NCBI RefSeq assembly: GCF_015595035.1
Contig: NZ_JADNRN010000001.1
Coordinates: 248,001-312,000 of the forward strand
Reading direction: 5' to 3'
Length of the DNA stretch: 64,000 nucleotides
Source of the DNA: Marinibium conchae
GTDB lineage: Bacteria > Pseudomonadota > Gammaproteobacteria > Enterobacterales > Alteromonadaceae
This document shows, piece after piece, positions 9,752 through 19,951 of the stretch; position 1 is the first letter of the stretch; every line of letters starts with the position of its first letter. The notes under the pieces are model-generated. The model worked only from the letters and a program-made list of their open reading frames with translations, was not told the origin of the DNA and did no database searches. The position numbers and the translations under genes were made by a program.

Positions 9752-10411
9752 ATGGAAGCTTGGTCGTCACTATTAGGTGAGTTAACACAAAAAGCCTATT
9801 TCTTGGAAGCAATGGCCTTTGTTGAAGCCGAGCGCCGTGCGGGAAAAGTCATCTATCCACCTCAAGAAGACATTTTTGCAGCCTTTGAGCTTAGCACTCC
9901 TGAAAATACTAAGGTAGTCGTGTTAGGGCAAGATCCCTATCACGGCCCCAATCAGGCACATGGCCTGAGCTTTTCAGTTCGCAAAGGAAATAAGATACCA
10001 CCATCTCTTCGCAACATTTATAAAGAGCTAGCGAGTGACATCCCGAGCTTCAGTGTACCAGAGCACGGGGATCTTACGAATTGGGCTGAGCAAGGGGTAT
10101 TGTTGCTCAATAGTGTACTTACTGTTGAGCAAGGCCAAGCTCATTCGCACAAAAATATCGGTTGGCATAAATTTACCGACGATATTATTTACGCACTCAG
10201 TGAGCAGTTTAGTGATTTGGTGTTTATTTTGTGGGGTGGGCCAGCACAGAAAAAAGAAAAGCTCATAAATGCGGATAAACACTTTATTCTAAAGGGCGTG
10301 CACCCATCACCTCTCTCCGCGCACAGAGGTTTTTTTGGATGTAAGCACTTTAGTCGAACCAACGAATATCTGCGCTCAGTGAATAAGCAGCGCATAGATT
10401 GGCAGCTCTAG
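9752..10411 (+). CDS. ung: Uracil-DNA glycosylase (family 1)
   Basis: Removes uracil from DNA as the first step of base excision repair. The water-activating motif GQDPYHG (Asp61) and the leucine/histidine loop HPSPLSAHRGFFG (His184) are both present, along with VLLLNSVLTV and LWGGPAQKK. At 219 residues it is about the standard length (E. coli 229). The ATG is 6 bases after the threonine synthase stop, so it is almost certainly a read-through member of the thr transcription unit, ended by the terminator at 10436-10465. Confidence 0.97.
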   Translation: MEAWSSLLGELTQKAYFLEAMAFVEAERRAGKVIYPPQEDIFAAFELSTPENTKVVVLGQDPYHGPNQAHGLSFSVRKGNKIPPSLRNIYKELASDIPSFSVPEHGDLTNWAEQGVLLLNSVLTVEQGQAHSHKNIGWHKFTDDIIYALSEQFSDLVFILWGGPAQKKEKLINADKHFILKGVHPSPLSAHRGFFGCKHFSRTNEYLRSVNKQRIDWQL

Positions 10412-10435
10412 TATGACAACAAAAGTATGACAACA

Positions 10436-10465
10436 AAAAATGCCACCCAAAAGGGTGGCATTTTT
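10436..10465. terminator. Bidirectional terminator between ung and the DUF3545 gene
   Basis: A perfect stem of ATGCCACCC with GGGTGGCAT around a 4-base AAAA loop, flanked by A-runs on the left and T-runs on the right. It can serve ung on the plus strand and the small gene at 10473-10646 on the minus strand. Confidence 0.9.
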
Positions 10466-10472
10466 GTATATT

Positions 10473-10646
10473 TTATCGCATTTCGTCGAGTTCGTATTCT
10501 AAGTTAACATCCATATCAGAGAGTTCTCTCTGCAAGCGATACTGTTCATGTATTGCTTCAATTTCTCGCCACTTGCGTTTTTTGCTTTTAGTTTTTACTG
10601 GGCTTGATTCGTTATCGATGATAGATAGTATGTCTGATCTTTCCAC
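10473..10646 (-). CDS. DUF3545 family small protein
   Basis: A 57-residue protein read directly from the reverse strand. It starts with GTG at 10646, preceded by AAGGAG with about 7 bases spacing, and stops with TAA at 10473-10475. It begins MERSDILSIIDNE, has a very basic middle (KTKSKKRKWREIEAI) and an acidic end (DMDVNLEYELDEMR). This charge layout and the KKRKWREIEAI stretch match DUF3545, a short family of unknown function in Alteromonadales and Vibrionales. It is probably helical and possibly nucleic-acid binding (inference only). Confidence 0.8.
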   Translation of the reverse strand: MERSDILSIIDNESSPVKTKSKKRKWREIEAIHEQYRLQRELSDMDVNLEYELDEMR

Positions 10647-10817
10647 GGGTATCTCCTTGTCGAAACCGCTTGCTACACAAACAGTAGAACAAAAAGAACT
10701 GCCTACTGCTTACGCTATCTTTTGTAACATAAGCAGTAGAAAAACAAAAGCTAATAGTTAATATTTTATTAACTTTTATTTAACAATCTTAACAAGGCCA
10801 ATAGAAATTGAGTTGAT

Positions 10818-12476
10818 CTATGCACGGGATTTAGCAAATTTGGCGACGAGATTAGCCGTCGATGCGTCAAGCTTACTGTTATCATTTTTATCAAGAATAA
10901 CGTCAAGCACATCATTGCCTAATACTTTTCCTAACTCTACGCCCCATTGGTCAAAGGAGTTTAAGTCCCAGATAGCACCTTGTATGAGCACCTTGTGCTC
11001 ATACATAGCAATTAGTGCACCTAGGGTTTTAGGGTCGAGCTGTTCAAAAATGAGTGTATTGCTCGGTTTGTTTCCAGGCATAGTTTTGTGCGCTGCAAGC
11101 TCGCTTCGTTCTGACTCTGATAGCCCTTTGCCTTCTAAGTCTTTAAAACACTCTTCAAATGTTTTTCCTTGCATCATGGCCTGTGTTTGCCCGAAACAAT
11201 TGGAGGCCAGCATGGCGTGATGCGTGTCATTTTGATTTGGAACTCGCAATGGGAACATGAAATCGGCTGGGATAGGCAAGTTACTTTGATGTATCAATTG
11301 GTGAAAACTATGCTGTCCGTTTGTTCCCTCACTTCCCCAAATTACAGGGCCTGTGCCGTAATCAACTGCTTGCCCATTCAAGGTGGTCGATTTGCCGTTG
11401 CTTTCCATATCGAGTTGCTGAACGTAGGCAGGTAAGCCACGCAAATAGTGATAATACGGCAGTAAAACATGTGACTGTGCGCCCATGAAGTTCCTGTACC
11501 ATATACCTAACATAGCCAAAATAAGGGGGAGGTTTTCTTCAAATGGCGCAGTTTGCACATGTTCGTCCATGTCGAAAGCGCCGCGCAATATTTCTTTAAA
11601 GTTATCAAAGCCAATAGCAAGTGAAATGGGTAAACCTATTGCTGACCACAGAGAATAACGACCACCTACCCAATCGGCCATCGGGAATACATTTTCGGCA
11701 GCCATACCAAAGTCGGTTGCTGCTTTCACATTCGACGAGACCGCTACAAAATGCTTAGCGATATCATCGATTGTAGTGCTATGTTGCTCGGATTTTTGCT
11801 GTAAAAACCAAGCTTTAGCCGTTAAGGTATTTTGTAGTGTTTCTTGAGTGCCGAAAGACTTCGATGACATGACAAACAAGGTTTCTTCAAAGCAACACTC
11901 GGCTAGAACATCTTGTATATGACAAGCGTCGACATTCGCGACAAAACGCACATCTACTATATTGTTGCGATAAGGCTTAAGGGCTTCGCTGACAATTTTT
12001 GGCCCAAGAAACGAACCACCAATGCCTATACTAACCACCTTTTTGATTGCTTTTCCTGTGCAGCCTTTGTGTGCTCCTGAAAGCACACTCTTAGTAAATG
12101 CTTCGACTTTGTCTAGCGTGGCGAGAACGCTTGGCATGACGTCTTCGCCGTCAACCATCACTGGCTTTCCTGAAAAATTTCTCAAGGCAGTGTGCAGTAC
12201 AGCGCGTTTCTCAGTGGTATTAATTACATCTCCTCTAAACATCGCTTCAATTTTAGCATTGACTTTACGTTGTTCAGCGAGTGCTTTTAACTGCTCTAAT
12301 ACGTCGTCGGTGACGAGGTTTTTGCTATAGTCGAGAGAAATACCACAGGCATCAGCGCTGTATCTATCAGCACGCGAGGGATCGTTTTCAAACCAGTCTC
12401 TCATATGCTGTCTTTTGGTTTTTGCTGCAAGCGCTTCTAATTTGCTCCACGCATCAGAATGACGAATACGTTCCAT
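10818..12476 (-). CDS. pgi: Glucose-6-phosphate isomerase
   Basis: Interconverts glucose 6-phosphate and fructose 6-phosphate. At 552 residues it matches the long bacterial class (E. coli 549). It has the sugar-phosphate region [24 protein letters not shown], the PGI signature [17 protein letters not shown], and the active-site segments SNGKS and [22 protein letters not shown] lies 7 bases before the ATG. It begins 20 bases after the tal stop, giving a tal-pgi operon that links the non-oxidative pentose phosphate pathway to upper glycolysis. Confidence 0.98.
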   Translation of the reverse strand: MERIRHSDAWSKLEALAAKTKRQHMRDWFENDPSRADRYSADACGISLDYSKNLVTDDVLEQLKALAEQRKVNAKIEAMFRGDVINTTEKRAVLHTALRNFSGKPVMVDGEDVMPSVLATLDKVEAFTKSVLSGAHKGCTGKAIKKVVSIGIGGSFLGPKIVSEALKPYRNNIVDVRFVANVDACHIQDVLAECCFEETLFVMSSKSFGTQETLQNTLTAKAWFLQQKSEQHSTTIDDIAKHFVAVSSNVKAATDFGMAAENVFPMADWVGGRYSLWSAIGLPISLAIGFDNFKEILRGAFDMDEHVQTAPFEENLPLILAMLGIWYRNFMGAQSHVLLPYYHYLRGLPAYVQQLDMESNGKSTTLNGQAVDYGTGPVIWGSEGTNGQHSFHQLIHQSNLPIPADFMFPLRVPNQNDTHHAMLASNCFGQTQAMMQGKTFEECFKDLEGKGLSESERSELAAHKTMPGNKPSNTLIFEQLDPKTLGALIAMYEHKVLIQGAIWDLNSFDQWGVELGKVLGNDVLDVILDKNDNSKLDASTANLVAKFAKSRA

Positions 12477-12496
12477 GGTAAATCTCCGTGTGTAGT

Positions 12497-13450
12497 TTAA
12501 AGCATATCTCTTAATAAGCTCTCGAGCTTAACTTGGTCGGCAGCGAAATTGCGAATACCCTCGGCAAGTTTCTCTGTTGCCATCGCGTTTTCGTTCATGT
12601 GCCATCTAAACTTGCTTTCTGAAATGGGCTCGCCAGCGTTCTTAGCTTTACCGTTATCGACAAGATAAGGCTTAACCTTTCCTTCAGTGTTTGACAATTC
12701 CTCTAATAGCGAAGGGCTGATAGTGAGTCTATCGCAGCCAGCCAAGCATAGAATTTCGTCGATATTTCGGAAGCTAGCTCCCATTACTACCGTTTTGTAA
12801 CCATGTGCTTTATAAAAATTGTAAATTTCGGTAACAGAAATGACACCCGGGTCTTCATTCCCTGGGTAAGACGCTTTACCTGTACTCGCTTTGTACCAGT
12901 CTAGGATACGACCAACAAAGGGAGATATTAAAAACACACCCGCTTCTGCACAGGCACGCGCTTGAGCAAAACCAAAAAGTAAGGTTAGGTTGCAGTTAAT
13001 GCCTTCTTTTTCAAGTATCTCAGCGGCTTTAATGCCTTCCCAAGTTGATGCAATTTTGATCAGGATGCGAGATTTATCAATCCCCGCTTCTTTATATAGT
13101 TTTATTAGTTTATGCGCTTTTTGCACTGTGGCAGCGGTATCAAAACTCAAACGAGCATCTACTTCAGTTGATATGCGACCCGGAATAACATCAACAATTT
13201 CTTTTCCGATTGCTACAGCAAGTTTATCGCCAGCGTCAATGATTTGTTGCTCAGCATCACTTGATTGCTCAACTGCCCATTTAACGGCATCTTCAATGAG
13301 TGTTTTATATTGTGGAAGCGATGCTGCTTTCAACAACAGAGAAGGGTTTGTTGTTGCGTCAACAGGTTGGTACTTTTTTATCGCGTCGATATCGCCTGTA
13401 TCTGCAACTACTGTGGTTAGCGCGCGCAATGATTCAAGTTGTGATGTCAT
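12497..13450 (-). CDS. tal: Transaldolase (TalB type)
   Basis: Transfers a dihydroxyacetone unit in the non-oxidative pentose phosphate pathway. The Schiff-base lysine is in [13 protein letters not shown] (about residue 133). Other family marks are [12 protein letters not shown] at the N-terminus, [19 protein letters not shown] and [11 protein letters not shown]. Its 317 residues match E. coli TalB. It is the first gene of the tal-pgi unit, with a 300-base divergent promoter region shared with yaaA. Confidence 0.97.
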   Translation of the reverse strand: MTSQLESLRALTTVVADTGDIDAIKKYQPVDATTNPSLLLKAASLPQYKTLIEDAVKWAVEQSSDAEQQIIDAGDKLAVAIGKEIVDVIPGRISTEVDARLSFDTAATVQKAHKLIKLYKEAGIDKSRILIKIASTWEGIKAAEILEKEGINCNLTLLFGFAQARACAEAGVFLISPFVGRILDWYKASTGKASYPGNEDPGVISVTEIYNFYKAHGYKTVVMGASFRNIDEILCLAGCDRLTISPSLLEELSNTEGKVKPYLVDNGKAKNAGEPISESKFRWHMNENAMATEKLAEGIRNFAADQVKLESLLRDML

Positions 13451-13750
13451 TTTTTGAGCCTTAAATGTGATAATTACGAGAGTAAGTTAATTGTTACATA
13501 GAGTACCGTTTGTGTGGGTTTCTGGCTAGGGTTGAATCATTGTTTTTATATTATGAAAATAAGGTTTTTTCCTTGCATTTAGCTTAATTGAGTATTTTGT
13601 GACTTACTGGTCGACTTAGCACTACGCAGTGAGCGATAATACAAAAAAGAGCGTATGTCTTTGTGAGAGTAACAAAGCTTTTGTGTGTCTATCAGGCGTG
13701 CAGAAATACGATGAATAACGACGGTCAAAGTAAAAAGGTAGAATTAGAAT
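13451..13750. other. Divergent intergenic region tal / yaaA
   Basis: Three hundred bases without a gene that must hold the promoters of tal and yaaA. I see AT-rich stretches and a small CACT/AGTG inverted repeat near 13620, but no operator, riboswitch or RNA gene that I can name. Confidence 0.5.
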
Positions 13751-14533
13751 ATGTTAATGGTTGTGTCTCCAGCGAAAAATCTAGATTTTGAATCTTCAGT
13801 GCCGGTAAGTGACTTCACGCAACCAGCCATGTTGAACGATGCGAAGGAGCTTGTTGAAACATGCAAAACGCTAGCACCAAGTGATCTGGCAAGTTTGATG
13901 AAAATTAGCGATAAACTTTCTATATTGAATGCTGAGCGCTTCTCGAGTTTTGAAACGCCTTTTACAACAAAGAATGCTCGCCAAGCTCTTTTTGCTTTCA
14001 ATGGCGATGTTTACACGGGTATTGATGCACAAAGCCTGTCTGAAGACGACCTAGCGTTTGCTCAAAAACACCTTCGCATTTTGAGCGGCTTGTATGGTTT
14101 ACTTCGTCCCCTAGATTTGATGCAAGCATACAGATTAGAAATGGGTACCAAACTCGAAAATACCCGCGGGAAGTCGCTTTATGAATTTTGGGGTACTTCC
14201 ATTACCGATGCACTCAATCAAAGTCTCGATAATGAAGGCAGCGACAAAAAGGTATTGGTAAACCTTGCGAGTAACGAGTATTTCTCGTCGGTGAAAAAGA
14301 AGAATTTAAACGCTACGATCATTACCCCACAATTTAAAGATGAGAAAAACGGCAAATATAAAATTATCAGCTTTTATGCCAAAAAAGCCAGGGGCTTGAT
14401 GGCGCGTTACATCATTCAGAACCGCATTTCGCAGGTTGAGGACTTGAAGTCCTTCAACTTAGGAGCCTACGAATATTGCGACGCTGAAAGCACGGCTACC
14501 GACTTTGTTTTCAAAAGAGCTGAAAATGCCTAA
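13751..14533 (+). CDS. yaaA: Peroxide stress protein YaaA (UPF0246)
   Basis: A 260-residue member of the YaaA/DUF328 family (E. coli 258). It has the hallmark N-terminus [13 protein letters not shown], the central [23 protein letters not shown] and the C-terminal [14 protein letters not shown]. In E. coli YaaA limits intracellular iron and damage during hydrogen peroxide stress and binds DNA. As in E. coli, it sits near the thr operon and a transaldolase gene. The ribosome site is weak (AAAGG about 14 bases upstream). oxyR lies in this window but 34 kb away. Confidence 0.95.
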   Translation: MLMVVSPAKNLDFESSVPVSDFTQPAMLNDAKELVETCKTLAPSDLASLMKISDKLSILNAERFSSFETPFTTKNARQALFAFNGDVYTGIDAQSLSEDDLAFAQKHLRILSGLYGLLRPLDLMQAYRLEMGTKLENTRGKSLYEFWGTSITDALNQSLDNEGSDKKVLVNLASNEYFSSVKKKNLNATIITPQFKDEKNGKYKIISFYAKKARGLMARYIIQNRISQVEDLKSFNLGAYEYCDAESTATDFVFKRAENA

Positions 14534-14618
14534 GGTTTTGCTCTGACTGAAATGACTAGCTTGTAATTTAGCTAGGGTTACAGTTGATGTAAGTGCTCAA
14601 AGGGCGGTGAATGTTAAC

Positions 14619-15077
14619 TCAATTCACGTACAACTCTTCTTGAAACTTCAAGGTCTGTACCTCATTTCCCAAGCGTAATTCAATGTTGAAACGGTAGGTT
14701 TCACGATGGTCATGATTCATCACCGCCAGATAATAGATGGCGTCGCCGTCACTCACCTTCTTAAAGTTGAGCTGTTTGCTGTTGCCTAACAGGTTTCTTG
14801 CATCTCCGCTTACCGAAACGTTTTGAGCTATCTTTGAGTCCTTGTCTAGTACCGAAATATTGACCAATGCGTTGTATTTGCTTCGTACGATATTATTGGC
14901 TTTAGCAATTTCAGGGCTCAGAAATGTGGTGTTTAATACAATATAATGTACATCCCAGTCGCCTAATGTTTTCTTTTGTTCGGCACTGAGTTTTGTGCTG
15001 CTGAAACACATCACTAATATCAGCATAACGATAAACGGGGTGTTTGAACTGGGTGTTTTGAATGTCAGGTTCAACAT
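14619..15077 (-). CDS. DUF4426 family exported protein
   Basis: A 152-residue protein with an N-terminal hydrophobic segment (IVMLILVMCFSSTKLSA) that looks like a signal peptide or anchor, then a beta-rich body (GDWDVHYIVLNTTFLSPEIAKANNI). It is the last gene of the yggS-proC-yggT operon, the usual place of DUF4426 proteins in Vibrio and Alteromonadales. The function is unknown; the sequence suggests a periplasmic protein. Confidence 0.8.
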   Translation of the reverse strand: MLNLTFKTPSSNTPFIVMLILVMCFSSTKLSAEQKKTLGDWDVHYIVLNTTFLSPEIAKANNIVRSKYNALVNISVLDKDSKIAQNVSVSGDARNLLGNSKQLNFKKVSDGDAIYYLAVMNHDHRETYRFNIELRLGNEVQTLKFQEELYVN

Positions 15078-15096
15078 AATATTTTATCCTCTATAT

Positions 15097-15633
15097 CTAT
15101 ATTCCGATATATTGCGACATTAAACTTAGTAAAAACTGAATACCTAAGATTAATACTAAGGGTGAAAAGTCTAAACCACCGATTACTGGTAACACGCGTC
15201 TTATCGGGGCTAGCATAGGTTCAGTGAGTTGGTGCAATACATATTGCATAGGATTGCCCTGACTTACGAAACTTAAAATCATGCGCACGATAAGTACGAC
15301 GAATAAAAGATAGAAAGCTGTTTTAAGTAGGCCAAAAATACTCACAATTGCGACAGATAATAAGTTGGGTATGCCACTACCAAACATGACGCTAAACAAT
15401 ACGAGCTTAATAAATATCACTAAGTAGGCGATCAGGAAAGTGCCAGTATCAAAAGCGCCGATTGAAGGGATCATTCGTCTTACAGGGCCCACAATCGGTT
15501 GAGTAGCTTTAACGACAAATTGGCTTAGTGGATTATAAAAATCAGCTCTGGCAAATTGCAACCAAACACGGGCCAACACAATAGTGGCGTATGCGTTAAA
15601 TAAGAAGTCCAGTAAGTTGTATAGTGCTTGCAT
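15097..15633 (-). CDS. yggT: YggT family membrane protein
   Basis: A 178-residue integral membrane protein made of two similar halves. Each ends with a P-[IM]-x-x-[IV]-R-R-[IV]-[LI]-P motif (PIVGPVRRMIPSIGAFD and PMLAPIRRVLPVIGGLD) and has flanking hydrophobic helices. This duplication is typical of YggT (YlmG-related) proteins, implicated in osmotic stress tolerance and, in relatives, cell division or organelle biogenesis. It lies between proC and the DUF4426 gene. Confidence 0.93.
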   Translation of the reverse strand: MQALYNLLDFLFNAYATIVLARVWLQFARADFYNPLSQFVVKATQPIVGPVRRMIPSIGAFDTGTFLIAYLVIFIKLVLFSVMFGSGIPNLLSVAIVSIFGLLKTAFYLLFVVLIVRMILSFVSQGNPMQYVLHQLTEPMLAPIRRVLPVIGGLDFSPLVLILGIQFLLSLMSQYIGI

Positions 15634-15694
15634 GCCTGTTTCCGTATGGTTATTAGTGAAATTTAATCGTTAGTTTTAGCAATTTCTATTGATA

Positions 15695-16516
15695 TCAGAA
15701 GTCGTTAGCCATTTCCGTTGCTCTGGTAATAGCGGCTCTCATCGCTTTACTCACGATAGCTTCCAAGTTACTTTCTTGAAAGCTAGATATTGCCTCGTGG
15801 GTGGTTCCCCCCTTTGATGTAACTTGGGCACGGAGCTCGCTTAATTCAAGCGTTGGATTGTCACAAATCATCTGAGCACTGCCCAATAAGGCTTGTTGCA
15901 CAAGTAGACGCGCATCATCTTTGTTGAGTCCTTGCCGAATGACTTCGTCTTGCATTGCTTGAGCAAATAAAAAGAAATAGGCGGGGCTACTTCCAGCAGC
16001 GGCAATGACAGTGTTTATTTTCTCATCGCTGTCTACCCATAATATTTCGCCAACATGTTTCATCACCGAGGCAACGAACTCTTTATCCGCATTATTGACT
16101 GTTTTTGGCGCATACAAGCCCGTCATTCCCATACTCAAGGCCGATGGCGTGTTTGGCATGGTGCGCACTACGTTGGTGTGGCCACCAAGCATCTCAATAA
16201 GGCGATCAGTAGTAATTCCCGCTGCAATTGACACCATTAACTTGCCGCTTATGTCGCAATGTGCGATTAAGTCGGCGCAGGTTTGTGCCATAATCTGTGG
16301 CTTCACAGAGAGTATTACTACGTCGGCAAAGTCGCATGCCGCATAATTTGACTGAGTGGTGTTAATACCAAAGTGATGAGAAAGCGCCTCTAGTTTTGGC
16401 GTCGATGGGTTGGATGCGCTTATTAAGTTAGCATCATAACCACCTTTCACCAGCCCACTAATGATACTGCGGGGCATATTTCCTGCTCCAATAAAACTCA
16501 ATCTACGTGCTTGCAT
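15695..16516 (-). CDS. proC: Pyrroline-5-carboxylate reductase
   Basis: The last step of proline synthesis, an NAD(P)H-dependent reduction. The Rossmann loop is FIGAGNMPRSIISGL (residues about 9-23). NVVRTMPNTPSALSMGMTG and the C-terminal VTSKGGTTHEAISSF signature confirm the family. Its 273 residues are near the E. coli length (269). GGAGAAG lies just before the ATG. It follows yggS by about 50 bases in a conserved operon. Confidence 0.97.
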   Translation of the reverse strand: MQARRLSFIGAGNMPRSIISGLVKGGYDANLISASNPSTPKLEALSHHFGINTTQSNYAACDFADVVILSVKPQIMAQTCADLIAHCDISGKLMVSIAAGITTDRLIEMLGGHTNVVRTMPNTPSALSMGMTGLYAPKTVNNADKEFVASVMKHVGEILWVDSDEKINTVIAAAGSSPAYFFLFAQAMQDEVIRQGLNKDDARLLVQQALLGSAQMICDNPTLELSELRAQVTSKGGTTHEAISSFQESNLEAIVSKAMRAAITRATEMANDF

Positions 16517-16569
16517 ACTTCTCCTTATTCGATATTCAACCAGACCCTAGGCCATGAACATGCGTTTGC

Positions 16570-17259
16570 TTAGTCTCGAGCACCAAATATAGCCGTTCCT
16601 ACACGCACCATCGTAGAGCCACATGTTATGGCAGAGGCCAGGTCATTGCTCATTCCGATGGATAGGGTATCAAATTCAGGATAGCTTTGCTTAGCAGCCT
16701 CAAAAAGAGTTTGCATTTTGCGTAAGCTAGCTATTTGTTCTGAAGGCACTTTTGTCGATTTAGGGATTGCCATCAGCCCACGGACTCTTAGCTTTGATAA
16801 GCTCGTTAACTGGGCTAGCATAGGCATCAGGTTTTGCGGTAATATGCCCGTCTTGGTTTCTTCCTCATCAATATTTATTTGTACGCATATGTTGAGGGGG
16901 GCAGCGAAAGCCGGTCGTTGATCGTTCAGGCGCTTTGCAATTTTATAACGGTCGACGGAATGCATCCAGTCAAAGTTTTCTGCGACCAATCGGGTCTTGT
17001 TTGATTGTAATGGGCCGATAAAATGCCAAATGATATCAGGTAAATGCTTTAACTCGGTTATTTTATCAACACCTTCTTGCACATAGTTTTCACCAAAATT
17101 TCGGTGTCCGGCTTCATACGCAAGAACAATATCTGATACGGGTTTAGTTTTACTTACGGCTAACAATTCAATATTGTTCTCGTCACGGCCAGCCTGCTTC
17201 GCGCATGCCTTTATTTGGGCTTTGACGGTGTCGATATTGTCGGCGATTTGATTAGTCAT
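16570..17259 (-). CDS. yggS: PLP homeostasis protein (YggS/PLPBP family)
   Basis: A single-domain alanine-racemase-like fold that binds PLP and keeps vitamin B6 and amino acid pools in balance; no enzyme activity is established. The PLP lysine is in LLAVSKTKP, followed by RNFGENYVQE, WHFIGPLQSNKTR and the phosphate-binding LSIGMSNDLASAI. I take the ATG at 17259 (229 residues) rather than the in-frame GTG at 17271, because GAGA lies about 7 bases before the ATG. It is divergent from pilT with a 69-base gap. Confidence 0.95.
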   Translation of the reverse strand: MTNQIADNIDTVKAQIKACAKQAGRDENNIELLAVSKTKPVSDIVLAYEAGHRNFGENYVQEGVDKITELKHLPDIIWHFIGPLQSNKTRLVAENFDWMHSVDRYKIAKRLNDQRPAFAAPLNICVQINIDEEETKTGILPQNLMPMLAQLTSLSKLRVRGLMAIPKSTKVPSEQIASLRKMQTLFEAAKQSYPEFDTLSIGMSNDLASAITCGSTMVRVGTAIFGARD

Positions 17260-17328
17260 TTTGATTCTCACAAGCTAAATTGCAATTTTTCATGCGTTTG
17301 CATCAGTACTTATTTTTGGAGTTATACA

Positions 17329-18372
17329 GTGGATATTAACGAACTTTTAGCCTTTAGCGTAAGCAACAAGGCATCAGATTTACATTTAACCGCCGGTTTA
17401 CCGCCTATTATTCGTGTTGACGGCGAGATGCGGCGATTAAATGTTGATCCGCTCGACCATAAGCAAGTGCATAATTTGATCTTCAGTATTATGAACGACA
17501 TGCAACGTAAAGAGTACGAAGAAAACCTCGAATGCGATTTTTCTTTTGAAATTAAAGATCTCTCTCGATTTAGGGTAAATGCTTTCGTTCAAAATCGCGG
17601 CGCTGCGGCTGTGTTACGTACAATACCAAGTGAAATATTGACCCTCGACCAACTCGGAGCGCCCGAAATATTTAAAGAAATTATCAATCAGCCTACGGGC
17701 ATCGTGTTAGTGACAGGGGCCACAGGCTCTGGTAAAAGTACGACGCTTGCAGCAATGGTTGATCACATTAACACTCACAAACGTGAGCACATTTTGACGA
17801 TTGAAGATCCGATAGAATTCGTGCATCAAAATAAAATGTGCGTAATGAATCAGCGTGAAGTTCATCGTGACACTCACAGCTTTAATAACGCTCTTCGCTC
17901 TGCATTGCGCGAAGACCCAGACGTAATTCTTGTTGGTGAGCTTCGTGATTTGGAAACAATTCGATTAGCTATTTCTGCGGCTGAAACTGGCCATCTTGTG
18001 TTTGGTACTTTGCACACAAACTCAGCACCAAAAACTATTGATAGAATTATCGATGTATTCCCAGCAGAAGAGAAACAAATGATTCGCTCTATGCTGTCAG
18101 AATCTTTGCGCGCTGTCGTATCACAAACTCTTCTGAAGAAAGTAGGCGGCGGACGCGTTGCGGCTCATGAAATTATGGTAGGCATACCGGCGATACGGAA
18201 TCTCATTCGTGAAGATAAAGTACCGCAAATGTATTCTGTTATTCAAACCGGTCAGCAGCATGGCATGCAGACTATGGACCAGTGTTTACAACGATTGGTC
18301 GCAATGGGTGTTATCACTGCAAATGATGCGGCATCTAAGTCAGTAGATAAAGCGCCATCAGTTGGAATGTAA
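17329..18372 (+). CDS. pilT: Type IV pilus retraction ATPase PilT
   Basis: A hexameric motor for pilus retraction and twitching. It has Walker A GATGSGKST, the Asp-box ILTIEDPIEFVH, Walker B DPDVILVGELRD and the His-box TGHLVFGTLHT. The start is GTG at 17329 with GGAG 7 bases upstream, giving 347 residues (P. aeruginosa PilT 344); the open frame extends further upstream but without a comparable start. Inside the C-terminal part, AHEIMVG resembles the AIRNLIRE retraction motif region, which is present as PAIRNLIREDK. It is followed 19 bases later by pilU. Confidence 0.97.
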   Translation: MDINELLAFSVSNKASDLHLTAGLPPIIRVDGEMRRLNVDPLDHKQVHNLIFSIMNDMQRKEYEENLECDFSFEIKDLSRFRVNAFVQNRGAAAVLRTIPSEILTLDQLGAPEIFKEIINQPTGIVLVTGATGSGKSTTLAAMVDHINTHKREHILTIEDPIEFVHQNKMCVMNQREVHRDTHSFNNALRSALREDPDVILVGELRDLETIRLAISAAETGHLVFGTLHTNSAPKTIDRIIDVFPAEEKQMIRSMLSESLRAVVSQTLLKKVGGGRVAAHEIMVGIPAIRNLIREDKVPQMYSVIQTGQQHGMQTMDQCLQRLVAMGVITANDAASKSVDKAPSVGM

Positions 18373-18391
18373 AATATAGGAGCGTAGAAGT

Positions 18392-19507
18392 ATGATGGGT
18401 TTACATGAATGTTTACGAGATATGGTTGCGCACGAAGCTTCTGATTTATTTGTGACCGTTGGCATGCCAGTGAGCGCGAAAATAAATGGCAGAATGACAC
18501 CTCTCACGGCTATGAACCTCACCGAAAGCGAAGCGCTTGAACTGGTTCATGACGCAATGAACGAAAAGCAGAAAATTGCGTTTGCAGAAGAAAAAGAATG
18601 TAACTTCGCTATTGCGGTAGATGGTATAGGTCGTTTTCGTTGTTCAGCCTTTTGGCAGCGAGACCAAGCGGGCATGGTTGTTCGTCGAATTGTCACAACC
18701 ATTCCAGAGGCCGACGACTTAGGTCTTCCAAGCGTGCTCAAAGATATTATTATGTCTAAGAAGGGGCTAGTACTATTTGTAGGCGGAACCGGGACTGGTA
18801 AGTCAACATCGCTTGCTGCGCTAATAGGCCATAGGAACAGAAATTCACACGGACATATTCTCACTATAGAAGATCCAATTGAGTTTGTGCATAACCATAA
18901 TAACTGTGTGGTAACGCAACGTGAAGTAGGCATAGATACACACACATTCGACGACGCCCTAAAGAGCTCACTGCGCCAAGCCCCTGATGTTATTTTAATT
19001 GGTGAGATTCGATCAATGGAAACCATGGAATACGCAATGTCGTTTGCTGATACTGGGCATTTATGTGTAGCAACATTGCATGCCAATAATGCTAACCAAG
19101 CGATTGAACGTATCATGCATTTGGCCCCAAAAGATCTTCATGAAAAGCTACGTTTTGATTTGAGCCAAAATATTCGCGCTATTGTTGCTCAGCAATTGGT
19201 GCCGACTATAGATGGTAAAGGCCGCGTTGCTGCGATTGAAATATTATTAAATTCGCCTTTAATTGCCGACCTCATTCAGCGAAATGAGATTGGAAGCTTG
19301 AAGGAAGCCATGATGAAAGGAAAAGAGCAAGGTATGCAAACCTTCGACATGGCACTTTATGACTTGGTGAAAGAGAATCGCATTAGTGAAGAGCAGGCTA
19401 TGCACAATGCAGATTCTCCTAACGACCTTCGTTTGATGTTCAAACTTGATAGTGAAGAGGGTGCAGGCCTAGGCAGTTTGACCAATGTATCGATAGACAT
19501 GGGTTAA
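18392..19507 (+). CDS. pilU: PilT-dependent retraction ATPase PilU
   Basis: A second type IV pilus retraction ATPase that helps PilT against load. It has Walker A GGTGTGKST, ILTIEDPIEFVH, Walker B APDVILIGEIRS and TGHLCVATLHANN, with the PilU-type C-terminus (LRLMFKLDSEEG). At 371 residues it is close to P. aeruginosa PilU (382). AGGAG lies 9-12 bases before two successive ATGs. The rest of the pilus machinery is not in this window, as is usual for pilTU. Confidence 0.95.
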   Translation: MMGLHECLRDMVAHEASDLFVTVGMPVSAKINGRMTPLTAMNLTESEALELVHDAMNEKQKIAFAEEKECNFAIAVDGIGRFRCSAFWQRDQAGMVVRRIVTTIPEADDLGLPSVLKDIIMSKKGLVLFVGGTGTGKSTSLAALIGHRNRNSHGHILTIEDPIEFVHNHNNCVVTQREVGIDTHTFDDALKSSLRQAPDVILIGEIRSMETMEYAMSFADTGHLCVATLHANNANQAIERIMHLAPKDLHEKLRFDLSQNIRAIVAQQLVPTIDGKGRVAAIEILLNSPLIADLIQRNEIGSLKEAMMKGKEQGMQTFDMALYDLVKENRISEEQAMHNADSPNDLRLMFKLDSEEGAGLGSLTNVSIDMG

Positions 19508-19556
19508 CCTTCCTCTCTAACATCGAGCTTGCCTTCATAAAGTACGGTGACATGAT

Positions 19557-19587
19557 GAAAAATCCCGTTATTAGACGGGATTTTTTT
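19557..19587 (+). terminator. pilTU terminator
   Basis: A stem of AAATCCCGT with ACGGGATTT around a short loop, followed by seven T, 50 bases after the pilU stop. Confidence 0.9.
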
Positions 19588-19720
19588 GTAGCCTTATTTT
19601 TTCAACACTGCAACATTGCTGGTCGCCATAATAATTGTCTTTGTAATTACAAACTTGAACTTGTTGATTCTTTTTAACTAACAACAAGCGCTGTTGAAGT
19701 TCGAATAAAATGCGAGTCAT
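19571..19720 (-). CDS. Possible small protein of unknown function
   Basis: An open frame of 49 codons with an ATG at 19720 and AAAGGA about 7 bases before it. The product starts MTRILFELQQRLLLVKK and contains two Cys in tandem (QQCCSVEK). Its stop falls inside the pilTU terminator stem. No family recognised. The good ribosome site is the only support, and the reading could be chance. Confidence 0.3.
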   Translation of the reverse strand: MTRILFELQQRLLLVKKNQQVQVCNYKDNYYGDQQCCSVEKIRLQKNPV

Positions 19721-19951
19721 GGTTTTTTCCTTTTCAGTTGTTTTTGTCTTCACCATTAATGTAGTTGCTATGACTGAGTAATTAAAACGATAAAAACCAA
19801 TTGAATTAATCGCTTTATAAGATTGAAAGAGAGGACCAGTCTCCAAGGCTTAGCATCTTGTGCCTTTTGATGACTAGGACGGTGAATCAGGCAATTTATT
19901 TAAAAAATGCTAAGCTTTGTATTATTCATAGTAAGAAGGAGATAAGCCAAT

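Noticed and set aside
12130-12150. GACGTCT match inside pgi as another MetJ box
   Set aside because: Only seven of eight bases match, it lies within coding sequence, and there is no tandem neighbour.
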